NCBI GenBank assembly: GCA_030704615.1
Contig: CM060732.1
Location: 5,704,001-5,768,000, forward strand
Reading direction: 5' to 3'
DNA length: 64,000 nucleotides
From: Takakia lepidozioides
Lineage: Eukaryota > Streptophyta > Takakiopsida > Takakiales > Takakiaceae
Positions 22,832-34,150 of this stretch are shown one piece after another (the first letter of the stretch is position 1; every line of letters starts with the position of its first letter). Under the pieces are notes generated by a model that did no database searches, was not told the origin of the DNA, and saw only the letters and a list, made by a program, of their open reading frames with translations. The translations under genes were made by a program, and so were the position numbers.

Positions 22832-24612
22832 TCTGAGAGCTGTGTGAGAGTGTGTGGAGAAAGAGAACGGGATAGTACAGAAAGAGACACAATTCAAAAC
22901 TCCCTCGAGGCAGAAATGACAGCATAGCGATGAAGTAAGACAGGATCGGCATGCAGCAATAACAATAACAACAATTTGAAGTAATCATGCTCACGCCGAA
23001 ATCGCTCGGGAGGAGAATTGGATAGGAGAGGACAGCTGTGGCACCCTGCGATCCACAGGATTTCAGCTTCGATACAGCCCCCTACTTGCTAGCTTGGGTT
23101 TTCTTTGTCATTTTTGTCACCTATATTCTCTCTCTCTCTCTCCCATCCGAGGGCAAGTGCTTTACTTACACTGCGTGGAAGGCTCATATTTTCTTTTCCG
23201 TCATTTTCATTTGCTTCAGTCTCTTGCCCAGGTCAATAACTAATTGCAAATCCTGTATCGTGGAGGTCATTGTGTAGATTAATGCCCTCAACATAACAGA
23301 GGATAATAATCAGCAGTGGAAGCTCCCAGAAACATCGCTTCCCCATGAAAGATTCAACCAAAACTAGCAGCGTGACAAATCATGCATGTTTCTTGTCTTT
23401 GTTTCATTGCAACAAGCATTTGAACAGGAAGGGGAGGGCCTGTGGTAAGGTATGGTTGAGCTTCTCAGCCAAAGTCCTGCCAAAATTGTTCTTAGAATAC
23501 CTCTGACAAATTCTAGGATCAATACATTCCCATAGAAGACAGAACATGGAAGGTTGGGAAATCCACAGACCCCTTATCTTGTGCACCAAGCCAAGCGAAA
23601 GAAAAATTGAATGTTGCTGTGGTGAACTGTGGACAGAGACATAAACACCTATCCAGTGAGACAACACTGCGCTTTAGAGCACAAGATTTTCAAGCAATTC
23701 CATATTGTTCTTTGATAGCAGAAGGAACGACATCCAGCCCATCACATCCAACCAAGCCAACAGAAACAAAGAGGTGGCCACTGAATCTGACAGTCGTATG
23801 GCATGAATTCCTCATCGATGCAATCTGGACAGCCAAACCAGTTGAACTCTCCTTCTTATTGCAGACTGTGGTCAAGTTACCCATGTCAGATCAACCCCAC
23901 TGGTTTGGCAGAGCTTCTTCTCATCAATATGCCGATGCCCCCTCATGCTTGAGCAACAATGAAGGAGGAAAGTGTAAGGGGTATAGCCCACTATCTTTTT
24001 TCTCAAAGAACTTGGGATACCACAGAGCAGGCCAAAACAAGGCCACATCTAATTCATGTTAGAGAACCTGCTGGAGGAATTTGACAAATCTCCTACAAAT
24101 TGACAGTATGAAGTCAAGGACTAGACGCAGTTGGCCAAGAGCAACTTAATAGTGTTGTCTTCAGATCAAATCAAGGTTAATCTATGTTTGAGCCGAATGA
24201 CTGGACTGCCACTCCCACAAGAGTGTAATAGTGTCCGAAAGTGACCAAAACCATGTGTCAATTCCTTCCAGCCTTTGAAAGTGCTATACTCAAGATCATG
24301 TTTCCTTTGCTCTGAATTTAACAGGATCAGGTCATATGGCATAACAAACTAACAGTTCATAGTTAGTACAGATGGATTAATAAAGCTGTCATCTAGTACC
24401 CTTCCAAAATCTTCAGTTAAGTTGCATATGGTAAATGGTATGGAGGAGTCTAAGCTACAGTGTCAGTGAATGACCTGTGAGACTGCCCTCATTACCACTG
24501 GTATTGAGGAGGGATTTTTAGCCTTATTGACTTAGAATGCAAAACCAAAAATGGAAGTCTCTTAAGAAGTGACCTCGGACCTTTGCATGAGCATGCATTG
24601 CATGCAAACAAA
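22832..24612. other. LHCB7 upstream region and spacer to the peptidase gene
   Basis: About 22832-23400 should carry the LHCB7 promoter. Notable are a (tc)n stretch near 23130-23145 and, inside the first LHCB7 introns, a (ca)n stretch near 22215-22235. ORFs at 23607-24062 (+) and 23690-23884 (-) overlap in antisense and neither is recognisable. The 3' UTR of the peptidase gene lies next to 24612. Confidence 0.35.
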
Positions 24613-26214
24613 TCAGCGGGGGAGCAATGAGTTGAGATTAGCTACGGAGTAAGCCCAGACCGCCAGCGCAGCTGCGCAGTGTTGCAGTTGCTGAGGGGAC
24701 AGCTTGTCCACTGTGTCCGCCGCTGTGTGGTGGTACCTGCACACCCACAAAATGATCTCAGTCTGGTGCTGATTATGTTCTTCGATGTTTGGAGGAAAAA
24801 ATCAATCTGCAGGATGGTCAATATACAATTGTCGGAAGGGAAAGTAGTATTTTGGGCAGTACCAGAAGTAGGCACTCCTGCCAAAATCAAATTCAGGATA
24901 GGGCTCATGGCTGAAGCCTCTGCAGGGATTGTTAGGCTGGTCTCCAATTCTTGGGTCCAATGTGTTAAGATTCCCTCCAGGGACTCCTTGTTCACACATA
25001 TAGGAGATGTCTTCACCAACACCAGCTCCAGAGATATTGCCAGCACCAATGCCTGCCAGCAATTCGTCCCCCATGGACTGGAGGATGGCTCGGGCTGCCT
25101 TGGAGCCTTGGAAGGAAATGCCCATTGGAGTGAATGTGCCTTCGTCCGACTCTATGGCAATACTGGTTGCGTTGAGCTCGTGCTGGTGATCTCGAGCATA
25201 CTGTATCCCCCCCCGACTGCCATTCTCCTCATTCACGAACAACACCGCCCGCACTGTCCGCTTTGGCTTAAGACCCAGCGTGTGCAAGAGGCGCACTGCC
25301 TCCCATGAGACAAAAGCACCACCCCCATCATCCATCGCACCGTCTGCAATGTCCCAGCTATCCATGTGGCCGCCGACGATCACAAACTCCTTGGGCTCCT
25401 CGCTCCCTTCAATCTCCACTAACAAGTTACGGGATTGCTGATCAGGCACCACGTGCGCCTCCATGTAGAGCTCAATAACAACGTCCTGACCGCGGGTCTG
25501 CATTCGAGAGAACATGAGCGCATCTTCCAGCGTTATGGCCGCTGCCGGTATGTCAGAGTCTCCCATTGCTCCCGTGTGCACGGTCTGCATCCCATAAGGA
25601 GCGATGGAGCGCACGAGGGCAGCCACAGCACCATGCTTCTGTGCTCGAGCACCCGCAGAATATCGATAGTCCACTGTTGCAGAATACGACTCAAACTTGG
25701 CATTGAATACCACAATCTTTCCTTTTGCCTCCCCACTGTGTTTCTCCAGATCATCAAACGAAGAAACCACCAGCACTTTCGCAATGATGGGCTTGCCCTC
25801 TGGAGTGGCCACACTGCCCCCAAGGCCGGCCATGCGTACGCTTTTGACGCGGGGAGACAGGAGAGTAGCATACTCATGGCCCCGCACCCAAGACGGAATT
25901 TTCACGGGTTCTTCCCGCACTATGAGCCCATCCTTCTCAGCCTCCTCCTTCACCCAATCCAGGGCCCTCTCGAGTGCAGTGGAGCCACTGATGCGCGGTC
26001 CAAAAGTGTCGGTCAAGAAGGCCAAACGTTCGTATACTATGCTCGTGGAGAAGGCAGTGTTGATGATAAGGTCAGCATCCTCCTTTGCCTTACTAGACTC
26101 CACAGCCACCCATCCCGGGGCTGGCATTTCCAATCCAGAGCTGCATGACCCCACCAGGAATCGCAAGCAGAGCAACAGCACGGCCACCAGCAAATCTCTC
26201 ATCATTTGCAACAT
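24613..26214 (-). CDS. Secreted M28 metallopeptidase, carboxypeptidase Q (PGCP)-like, two exons
   Basis: Exons 26214-24863 and 24736-24613 join at a split Trp codon (TG|G) to give 491 residues; human carboxypeptidase Q has about 470. Residues 5-25 form a hydrophobic signal peptide (LLVAVLLLCLRFLVGSCSS). A propeptide and PA-type insert follow, then the M28 catalytic part: GGHMDSWD (His283), MDDGGG (Asp295), NEENGS (Glu329 base, Glu330), ESDEGT (Asp357) and YHHTAADT (His453/454) in exon 2. The two-zinc site is therefore complete only after splicing. The family releases amino acids from dipeptides in the secretory or lysosomal route. Between VPGG (411-414) and YFWY (449-452) there is an in-frame insert of about 30 residues compared with the animal enzyme, with no usable GT donor inside it. 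It resembles carboxypeptidase Q more than plant AMP1/GCPII. Confidence 0.9.
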
Positions 26215-27420
26215 TCAAACCACAATGCAAAATCCTGGTTGAGAGAAGCTTTCGGGAATCCAAGATCATCACCCCCTTCAAATTTGAGCACCCAAGGTCA
26301 TTGCACCCACTTGACCCAGGCTGTGGGGATCAGCCTCAACTTTTTGCGCTCCCTTCCTCACCTGAATCTTTGCACGCTGTCCTTTGCAACGACATTCATT
26401 TCATCGTTGCTCAGCCCTTGTGACATGCATCCCATAGCCATCTACTCTCATGTGTCTGAATACTAGAGCTCGGAGTTCGATCGTTTCTCGCTGTCACTGA
26501 TGCAAAGCTTGCCCACACCCAGTCTGCGGGGCGAGGACTGTACATCTAAATCCGAGCAGTCTTGAGGTATAACTGAACTGAAATGACACACTACGACGTT
26601 AGGGTAAGGCCTCTGCCCCAGGGCGTTCAACAAGCAGCCCATAAAAAAGAACTACCCAGTTATAAGGTCCCAATTGACATTTCTATTGAATAGTAGATGG
26701 CAGAAAGACTCTCTCTACAAATATAAACAGTTTAAAGAGTTACAAAAAGCTGCAGCATAGTACAGTATTTGCAAAAATAGAGCATAGGAGTGAAGCACAT
26801 ATCTAAATTACCATACAACAAAGGACAATGATTGTAAAAGTGCAGCTGAACAGCGAAGCACATATCTAAAATGCGGGTTTTGGATTGTAGAGAGAAATTT
26901 CAAGAGTAAGATGAGTGTGTGTTGAACATGTACAATAATAAATCTCTCCGGCCTCACTCACTGCACACCCGAGCCCGAGCCCCAACCATTGCCTAATCCG
27001 AAGTGACTCATTCACAAATCCTAAACGCTGGCTCCCTGCAAACTATCCCACTAGCCCCACTGCGTTTGACATTCACCAGGCTTCACCAACCCCAAACGTT
27101 GCACTATCCCACTGGGCTCCACCTTCAGGAGCCATTTTGCCATCCCACTAGGCTCGACTGTGCAGCCCTGCTTCAGTAGCCCGTGAATTTGTGTTTACAA
27201 TAGTTCTAGAACTAAGGCGCCACCTCAGCATGTGAGGCCCACCGCCTCATCTTGCTTATGGAAAGCTCAAAGACTACAAACGGGGTCCACCCTCCTACTT
27301 CTATGCTAGCTTTTACGTGGCCTCTATTCCTTCTTTCTCGTTTTACTTGACACCTCACAAGTCAAATTACCCCTATCCACACCCCTTTTTGCGCCATCCC
27401 ATTCGTTCGACCCTTCATCT
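26215..27420. other. Upstream region of the M28 gene and spacer
   Basis: Should contain the peptidase promoter on the minus strand. No other coding motif was seen. From about 27420 the CACTA relic begins. Confidence 0.35.
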
Positions 27421-27427
27421 CTTACCG

Positions 27428-29650
27428 AAGACGGGGTCCATCGTTTGAAGTCTCATGACTACCACAATATATTGCAGACATCTTGCCACTTGCAATATGT
27501 GGGACATTGACTACCGAGGTTTGCGAAGCAATCTATAGATTGGGAGCCTTATTCCGGTGGATTTGCTCCAAAGAGATGGGTGAAGCGGATTTTCCACGCA
27601 TGAAGGTGGAGGCAGCGGTGGTAATGTGTATGTTAGAGATGCACCTTTCTCCCTCCTTCTTTGGCACTTAGTGGAAGAGGCTTCAATTGTCAGCCCTATT
27701 CATTCTCAGTGGATATAATTCATTGAGCGTTATATGAAGAAAGTTGAAAGCACATGTAAGACAAATGGCGCACTCAGAGGGTAGCATGGGGGAGGGGGTA
27801 TACATTGTACGAAGCTATGTTCTATTGCATATTGTTCTATTGTTATTACATGGCAAGGGTGGATAAGGAAACACATCGGATATGGAAGGAAGACGAGGAT
27901 GTACAAACCAATGACATCGTTTTATCCAAGAATTTGAAGAGGATAAAACAACAGAGCATGGTGATTGAGCAAGCGCATGAGTTCATACTAAAGAATAGCC
28001 CATCTATACATGAGTGGGAGGCAAGATACAATAACCTTTTGAAGCGACGGGAGAAGAAGATTTCAGCATGGAGGCGCAATCATGCAAGGGAGGCTACAAC
28101 AATATGAGGTAGGGGTCTGAGTGTTTCTTCCAGAGATTTACCCATGGAATTGCAGCCTTTACGGTCATTTCGCCATTGGCTTCGAGATGGAATCGAAGAT
28201 ATAATTGCTCAAGGTGAGGTGGTTCCTGATTTGGTGCAAGACATTGCAAGGGACCCCTCTCAATTTTCTCTCTCATACACTTCAGTTTGCAGGGTCCACG
28301 GTCGTCATTTCCGTATTTGTGCTCTTGACATGAAGCGCAAAACAACCTTTGATTCCGGCTTGTGTGCAACATATTGGCAAGATTCCGTGTCAAGCACGAA
28401 AGACACAAGACTTATGCGGAGCAAACTTAAGTACATTGGAGAGCTTGAGAACATATTTCAACTTCAGTATACAAAGTATCAACCTCTTCTCTTCAAGGGA
28501 AGGTGGTTCCAACCACATCTTGTGGGGCCTTGTGCAACACTAAGGTAGAAACACCTAAAATGGAGGACATCCCAAAACGGACCCCTAGAAAAATACATAA
28601 AACTAACCATATGTCATCTCTAAAAGGTGCTTTGATCACAAGTGGTCCAAATTAGGTCATGTGGTGGGCCACAATGGAACTCCAATGAACCCTTTTAACT
28701 CATACATGATCATGATGACACCACTTAATGTACAAGTTAATAACCACCGGTGTGCACTTTGAGAGCAGTATCAAGTCATGAATGAGTTGAGAACGATCCA
28801 GGATTAAGTTTCATCCAAATGGACCTTGAGCTCAGTTTTCTTTAAGGTGGGAGGTTACTTTAAGGTCAATAAATAGTTATGTTAGTTGATGGTCCATGTT
28901 ACTATGTTGTTTAATCAGTAAAGTGAAAGAGGAGGCACACTCTTTGGGCACCTTTGGCTCCACACAGAGTGCACTTGCTGTTCAAAATAGTACCCTTTAC
29001 TGGTCCATACAAGGTTATTCCATGATTTCACATTGAATATTCACCAATATTACAAGATAATTCGGAAAATATTTATCTTTTTTGCATTAAATTTCATTTA
29101 TTTGTGCCCACATCAGAAAAATATATACGACGACACTGCACACCTGAAACTGCACACATTTCTTAAATGATCCATTTTAGGTGTTTCTACCTTAGTCCAA
29201 GATGAGTGTGGTTTCATGCACGTCAATGCGGACAAGCTCATGTCTACAATTTTGTATGTCTGATGAGCCTTTTGCGTGACCTTCAGACATAGAGCAAGCA
29301 TTTTTTTCCCAAGACAAAACAAGATCAGGAAATTGGAAAGTGGTTGTGCATGCCCAGCCAAGAGGAAGACGTATCTATCATGGTCACGGAGCTACATGGG
29401 GTGAGCCAAATGCGGAAGAGGAAGAGACTGATCATGATGATGAGCCCGATGCCAATGATGATGTTGGAGGATGGTTAGAGGAAATAGATGACAATGATGA
29501 TGCCTCAGCCAATTTTAACCGTAGATATGAAGGGGAGTCTGATGTTGGAGAAGGAGATGAAGACATGGGTGCCACCGACTATGAGATGGAAGATGCAAGT
29601 GATACCCCTCATGGCGGCCCAATAATGAATCAGATTCACATGAACCTTTA
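27428..29650 (+). pseudogene. CACTA transposase, DUF4218/DUF4216-type C-terminal half, interrupted
   Basis: Fragments in order: GVHRLKSHDYHNILQ (27430-27475); LAICGTLTTEVCEAIYRLG and KVEAAVVMCMLEMHLSPSFF (27483-27668), both as in DUF4218; the GRVDKET-like stretch to RRREKKISAWRRNHA (27805-28107); then 28144-28548 with LLFKGRWFQPHLVGPCATL, the DUF4216 start. After the MITE the reading resumes at VQDECGFMHVNADKL (about 29195), with SGNWKVVVHAQPRGRRIYH (about 29330) and a long Asp/Glu-rich tail to 29651. Several stops and frameshifts besides the MITE make it a pseudogene. Homology is by motif memory of plant CACTA TNP2-like proteins. Confidence 0.72.
28543..29192. mobile_element. 650-bp MITE of the pogo family
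   Basis: Perfect inverted ends AGGTAGAAACACCTAAAATG... at 28543 and 29192, flanked by TA at 28541-28542 and 29193-29194. The inner 3' half (about 28880-29160) aligns with 17760-18060 of the pogo element, including gttcaaaatagtaccc, tggtcca-acaagg-tatt and cactgcaca-ctgaaa. It encodes nothing, so it is a non-autonomous deletion derivative mobilised by a pogo transposase. Removing the element plus one TA joins ...GCAACAC-TA-GTCCAAGA... in a reading frame that continues the host CACTA ORF. Confidence 0.9.
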
Positions 29651-30247
29651 ATTGCAAACGCGCCCATTAGTGAAGATGACTCTGGTAACCAGCAAGATTT
29701 GCAACTTGATGAGGATGAAGAACCACCGGATGAATGATCATAAATATTTATGCCCTCACAATGTACTTGACATTAATTGTATATCTCTTCTTTGTTATAG
29801 AGAACTCTCAAACTCTATCTCAATTGTTAATGTTTTTGTAAAGTGATTTATCTAGCTCTCCCCCTCCCCCATCCAACTAATATGCCATGTAGTCACTAGC
29901 TATGCCGCTCACGAGGACCTCCCTTTTTTACCTCCCTATCATTTTCCCGGCACCTACATTTCTAGCATCTCTCCCTTTATCCATGTTCATTGATCCCCCC
30001 TACCTTCTTCCATTAGTTTCCCAGTACTCCAGGCCCCAGCCGATCAACTTCAAATCCTCCCTCCCTCCCCCAAAAAAACTGATGCCTCACCTAGCGACCC
30101 CCAGGTGACGCTAAGGGCGGCAGAGCGTCGCAGTTACCAGAGCGACGCCACGGCGTCGTCTAACCCAAAACGCCGTTGGCAGTTTGCGATGCCCAGGCGT
30201 CGCAAGAACCCCAGACATGACTCTGATGTAGTGCAGCTGATGTAGTG

Positions 30248-30571
30248 TATACTGAGTAAGAGATTATAAATTCAGACAAAAGGAGCAGCAATCATCACAG
30301 GCAAGGCGATGGCTGGTGCGACGTCCGGACGTCGCGGCAACATTCAAAAAATTTAAAAAAGAAAAATCGCCACATGTTGCGACGTTGTGGCGTCGCATAA
30401 GGCAGCCGGCGGTGCAGGTCGACGTTGCGCCGTCGCAACCGCGACCACTCCAGCCACCCGCACACTTCTTGCGACGGACGGGCGTTGCAGATCATCCCGC
30501 GATGCCTCCGTTGTGGGCTGTTTGGGGCCACGACGGACGGGCGTCGTTAAGGCCCCTCTTTTGCAGTAGTG
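30248..30571. repeat. CACTA subterminal repeats and 3' terminus
   Basis: Dense gcgacg/cgtcgc motifs (about 30315-30545) end in gcagtagtg at 30571. Read inversely the terminus is CACTACTGCAAAAGAGGGGC, closely similar to the CACTATAGGAAAAGGGGGGC start at 39012. CACTA elements carry such subterminal repeat arrays as transposase-binding sites. The bases after 30571 are PPR sequence, so this end marks an insertion into a PPR gene. Confidence 0.6.
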
Positions 30572-30885
30572 TCCTCATACATTTCAAGAGTATCCCTACC
30601 ACATCCAAACTTGGACGTATATCCTCCGATCATCGCACCCCATGAGACCACATTTGGTTGAGCCGAAGTGTCAAACACTTCACTTGCATCCTTCATGCTT
30701 CCGCATGTAGCATACATATCAACAAGGGCAGTCTCCACATTCTTACATGATGCAATTCCAGCTTTGATGATGCCAACATAAATGTTTTTGCCTTCTTCAA
30801 GTGCTCCAAGGTTGGCACATGCATTGAAAACAGAAATGAAGGTGATTTTTTCTGGCATCACGCTAGCCCATTGCATTTTCTTTAT
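30572..30885 (-). pseudogene. PPR (pentatricopeptide repeat) gene fragment
   Basis: About 95 residues of PLS-type PPR sequence read on the minus strand: ITFISVFNACANLGALEEGK, then VETALVDMYATCGSMKDA and PNVVSWGAMIGGYTSKFG. This covers nearly three repeats. PPR proteins bind organelle RNA for editing, splicing or stability. The fragment is cut by the CACTA end at 30571 on one side and joins copia sequence near 30885 on the other, so it is a stump of a host gene or a captured piece. Confidence 0.7.
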
Positions 30886-32800
30886 CAGGGGCTGTCATCG
30901 CTTCTTCACAGGTAGCAGGTTCTGTCAGTAAGGTTTCTCTTATCATGGCTTCAACGGCTATCATTGACGTGGCTTCATCCTCCTCTTCATCTTCAAGAGT
31001 ATGATATACTCCATCTTCAACCATAGGGAGATTTTCACATTCTTCTAATTCAAATTCCATTGAAATCTTGAGCATTAGGTGTTTTATCAGTAGACTGGAA
31101 GCTTGTCTCTTGACAGGATTCTTCTCCCACTCTTGGAAAAGTTGTACTTGTTTCATCAAAGACTACATCCCTACTGCTCTTGTAGGAGTTCTATTTTGAA
31201 GGTAGGTTGTAGTTCCCACTACTTCTGCCCAAAAGTAATTAGGCAGGTTAGCCTACTTGAGCATGCTCCTAGCACACTCTTGTGGAGACATGTTCTTCCG
31301 CTCTAACACCGTTTTATTCAGGTGTGTAGAGGACCGTTAATTGTCTCACTATACCGAAATATTTACAGAATTGATTGAAGGCATTTGAAATATACTCCCC
31401 TCCATTATCTGACCGTAGAGTTTTGAGGGTTTTCGGCCCCGTCTGTTTCTCTGTAAGAACCTCTTACTCTTTAAATTTGTGTAGTACTTGGTTTTTCTGT
31501 TTCAGAAAGTTGACTGTGGTTCTTCTTGAGACATCATCGATGAAGGTGACAAAATAGATGGCTCCCCGGAGCGACTTTGTCTGCATAGGGCCGCACACGG
31601 CTGAGTGCACAACCTCCAATAGACTCTCTACACATTGACCTCCATACTTTTGGAATTGTTGTCCGTGTTGTTTACCAAACTATTTCAGTTTCTAAGTGCT
31701 AACATGTCCTAGCCTTCTATGCTATAGTTTTGTTTCTGTCAACATAGTCCTCTCAGATTCTGTAGTAAGAGATCTCTTAACTGTACAAAAAATCTATAAC
31801 TTATATAGATTATTTTCCAGTATGGCATTTGCCACTACATTTCCTTGCTCATTTGAAATGACACATCGACTGTTCTGGAATAACACCTTATAACCAACTA
31901 CTACGATCCTTCTCACAGAAAGAAGGTTTTAGGTTGGGGGGAAATATGTAAGACATCTTCTATCTCTCTCATCTCATCCTTGTCTATCATGACTGACACA
32001 GTGCCCTCTCCACTAATAGGATGTTTACTGTCGTCACCTAAATATAACACATATGGAGTATGAGAAATAGTTCTGTATGTAAGAAAATTATCCTCGTCTG
32101 GGGTCCTATGTTGTCACGCCCCGGAGTCTATATACCATATGTCACTTTGACTATAAGATGTTAGAAGAGAGACTACATTAAATAACACAACATTATCCTT
32201 CCTAGTCATTTTTCTAATAGCTACTGTTGCTTGTGAATATTTACTGTCTCCATTTTGCTTTTCCTTCACTATTCGTTTTTTGCAGTCCTTGATCATATGA
32301 CCTAGTTTCTTGTAGTAGAAGCACTTTATTTTAGGCTTCATTTTATATCCAGACTCACTAGATTCTCCGAACTCTTGTTTTTTAGAGGACTTCCAAGCCT
32401 TTTTTTTATTACCAAACTTTCCAGAGAATATTGCATTATCTACTCCTGCAGATGTTTGGCATTTCCTTCTTATTTCCTCTTTGAGTAGTAGTCCTACGAT
32501 AGGTTTTTTTGCCCTATTAATGACACTACAAACCCATCATAAGATTCTGGTTATGAACCAAGCGACAAAATTGTTGTATGCTCGTCTGAAATTGAAGTTC
32601 ATATTGTTTCTAGCTGTCTTTTTAAGACATTGAAGGAATTTAAGTGTAATTCTACTTTCTGTTTCACTCATTTTTAGACTATAAAAATGAATAGGTGCAA
32701 ACACATTTGACGTGACGTCTTTGGTCTCAAATATTATGGCCAACTTGTCCCAAATTGCCATTAAGTGGTAGCACCTAGTTACCAAGTGCATTTGATTAAT
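30886..32800 (-). mobile_element. Ty1/copia relic, copy 1 (minus strand)
   Basis: Read from 32800 down: a gag UBN2-like part (32537-32791), a zinc knuckle with one mutated Cys (CFYYKKLGHMIKDC, near 32315), protease DIWYIDSGA (near 32130), a GAG-pre-integrase remnant, an integrase core with a rough DNGGEY block near 31400, and the RT-linker to VEAMIRETLL near 30940. The order gag-PR-IN before RT is copia. It is broken by many stops, and its 3' half (RT, RNase H) is missing at the PPR junction. The sequence is clearly the same family as 34150-36815. Confidence 0.78.
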
Positions 32801-34150
32801 TTCTCTTAGACTTGTTATATATGACGTGCTCTAGCTCTTTGATTTTTCATGTACCATGTAGGTGGGTACTAGCAGGATTGGGTGTCTCAAAAGCGGCAGA
32901 TGTTGAGTCCATGGAAAAAAAAACAAAAATCATCTTGTATTTTTATTTTATTTTAAAAACAATAGATAGTAGTATACCTAACATTTTTAGTAAAGAGTCC
33001 CAACCCAAATATTGAAGGCATTGTTTACTAGATATTTTAATATTTAATTTGAAAATATCAAAACTTAGAGTTTACAACCACTTGTCCATATACCACCTGA
33101 CACCTCTAGATTATAGGTTTGTATGTTTTTTTTATTAAAAGATGACATCCCAAAAATCCAAAACATAAAATGTTATGGATAATTTATTTTTTTAGGTATA
33201 AAATAGTCTATAGCTCTCAATACCTAAGGTAACTAGTCCATATAAAAATGGATTTGGATTGGTTTTTAAAATGGCACCCTTAGTATGTTTTCCATTCTGC
33301 CATTATATGAGTGTAGATGATGTTTTTTTAGTCCATAAGATTTCATATGTAACACCTGCAGTCCATATTAATCAATTTAAAAGTCCATAACTCTTTGGTA
33401 CATGATTGTTTTTGTAATCTAACAGTTGGTACACATACCTTTTGTAATTAGAAACCCTACACCATATAAACTTAGATGAAATATTGGGTTGTTGGACAAA
33501 TATGGGTAAAACCATAGAGGGATGTCACTGCAGAAACTACATGTTACGCAAAAACTGAGATACCCAATCCTGCAAATATTCAGGGTGAACATAGGTTGCG
33601 GCTGGCTTACTAGAGTGTCGTCAATTACTGACCGTAAATCTTTGTCTAGGAGGATCATCTGGATATCCGAGATTTCCAAGTATGGTAATTAGTCTCATCA
33701 AACCTATCTTCCACTCTAGCATCTAACGTGTTAAAGTTAGATCCTTGGTTGCCTGAACCTGAAGGAGGTGATGATGTCATGAAAGTCTACTCTCACCAAT
33801 TACAGGAGATGGATTCTCTCATTGGATTCTCTCTCCATATTGTAATTATGTAGCTGAATGTTTGTATGGATGAAAGATCCTCAAATATTGAAAGACTTGA
33901 AAATTACAATGTTTCCCCAATGTTTCATGCCAGTGCTGACAAAATTCTTCGCACCTTAGTTTATAAGATGTTGATGTAAACTCAAAACTATCATCAACGA
34001 TTCTATTGCAATAAAAATGAAGAAGCTACCTTCAGCCAAAGTCGGCATAAACAAATATCACTTCATCATTCGGCTACGGCCTTTTATTGCAGATGCGTCA
34101 TCTCAAATCCCCTACAATAAAAGTAGAAATGTCGTTGTCCACTTTTAACG
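32801..34150. other. AT-rich spacer between inverted copia copies
   Basis: AT-rich, with no convincing ORF. It may include decayed LTR and leader sequence of either copia copy. The piece 33750-33900 (ATGATGTCATGAAAG..., GGATTCTCTCATTGG) could belong to a leader. Confidence 0.35.

Larger units (their letters stand above)
27420..30233 (+). mobile_element. CACTA (En/Spm-type) transposon relic, 3' part
   Basis: Transposase fragments (27428-29650) are followed by GCGACG/GCGTCG-rich subterminal sequence (30100-30215) and a terminus ending in ...gatgtagtg at 30233, the inverse of a CACTAC start. A second gatgtagtg ends at 30247. The 5' end was not found, so the copy is truncated or its start is too decayed to see. 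A 650-bp MITE (28543-29192) sits within the coding part. Confidence 0.7.

Noticed and set aside
23607-24062. 151-codon plus-strand ORF between LHCB7 and the peptidase
   Set aside because: Overlaps an antisense ORF of similar quality; neither shows a known motif or consistent splice sites.
25435-26242. Plus-strand ORFs of up to 237 codons opposite the peptidase gene
   Set aside because: They are antisense shadows of a well-supported minus-strand coding exon.
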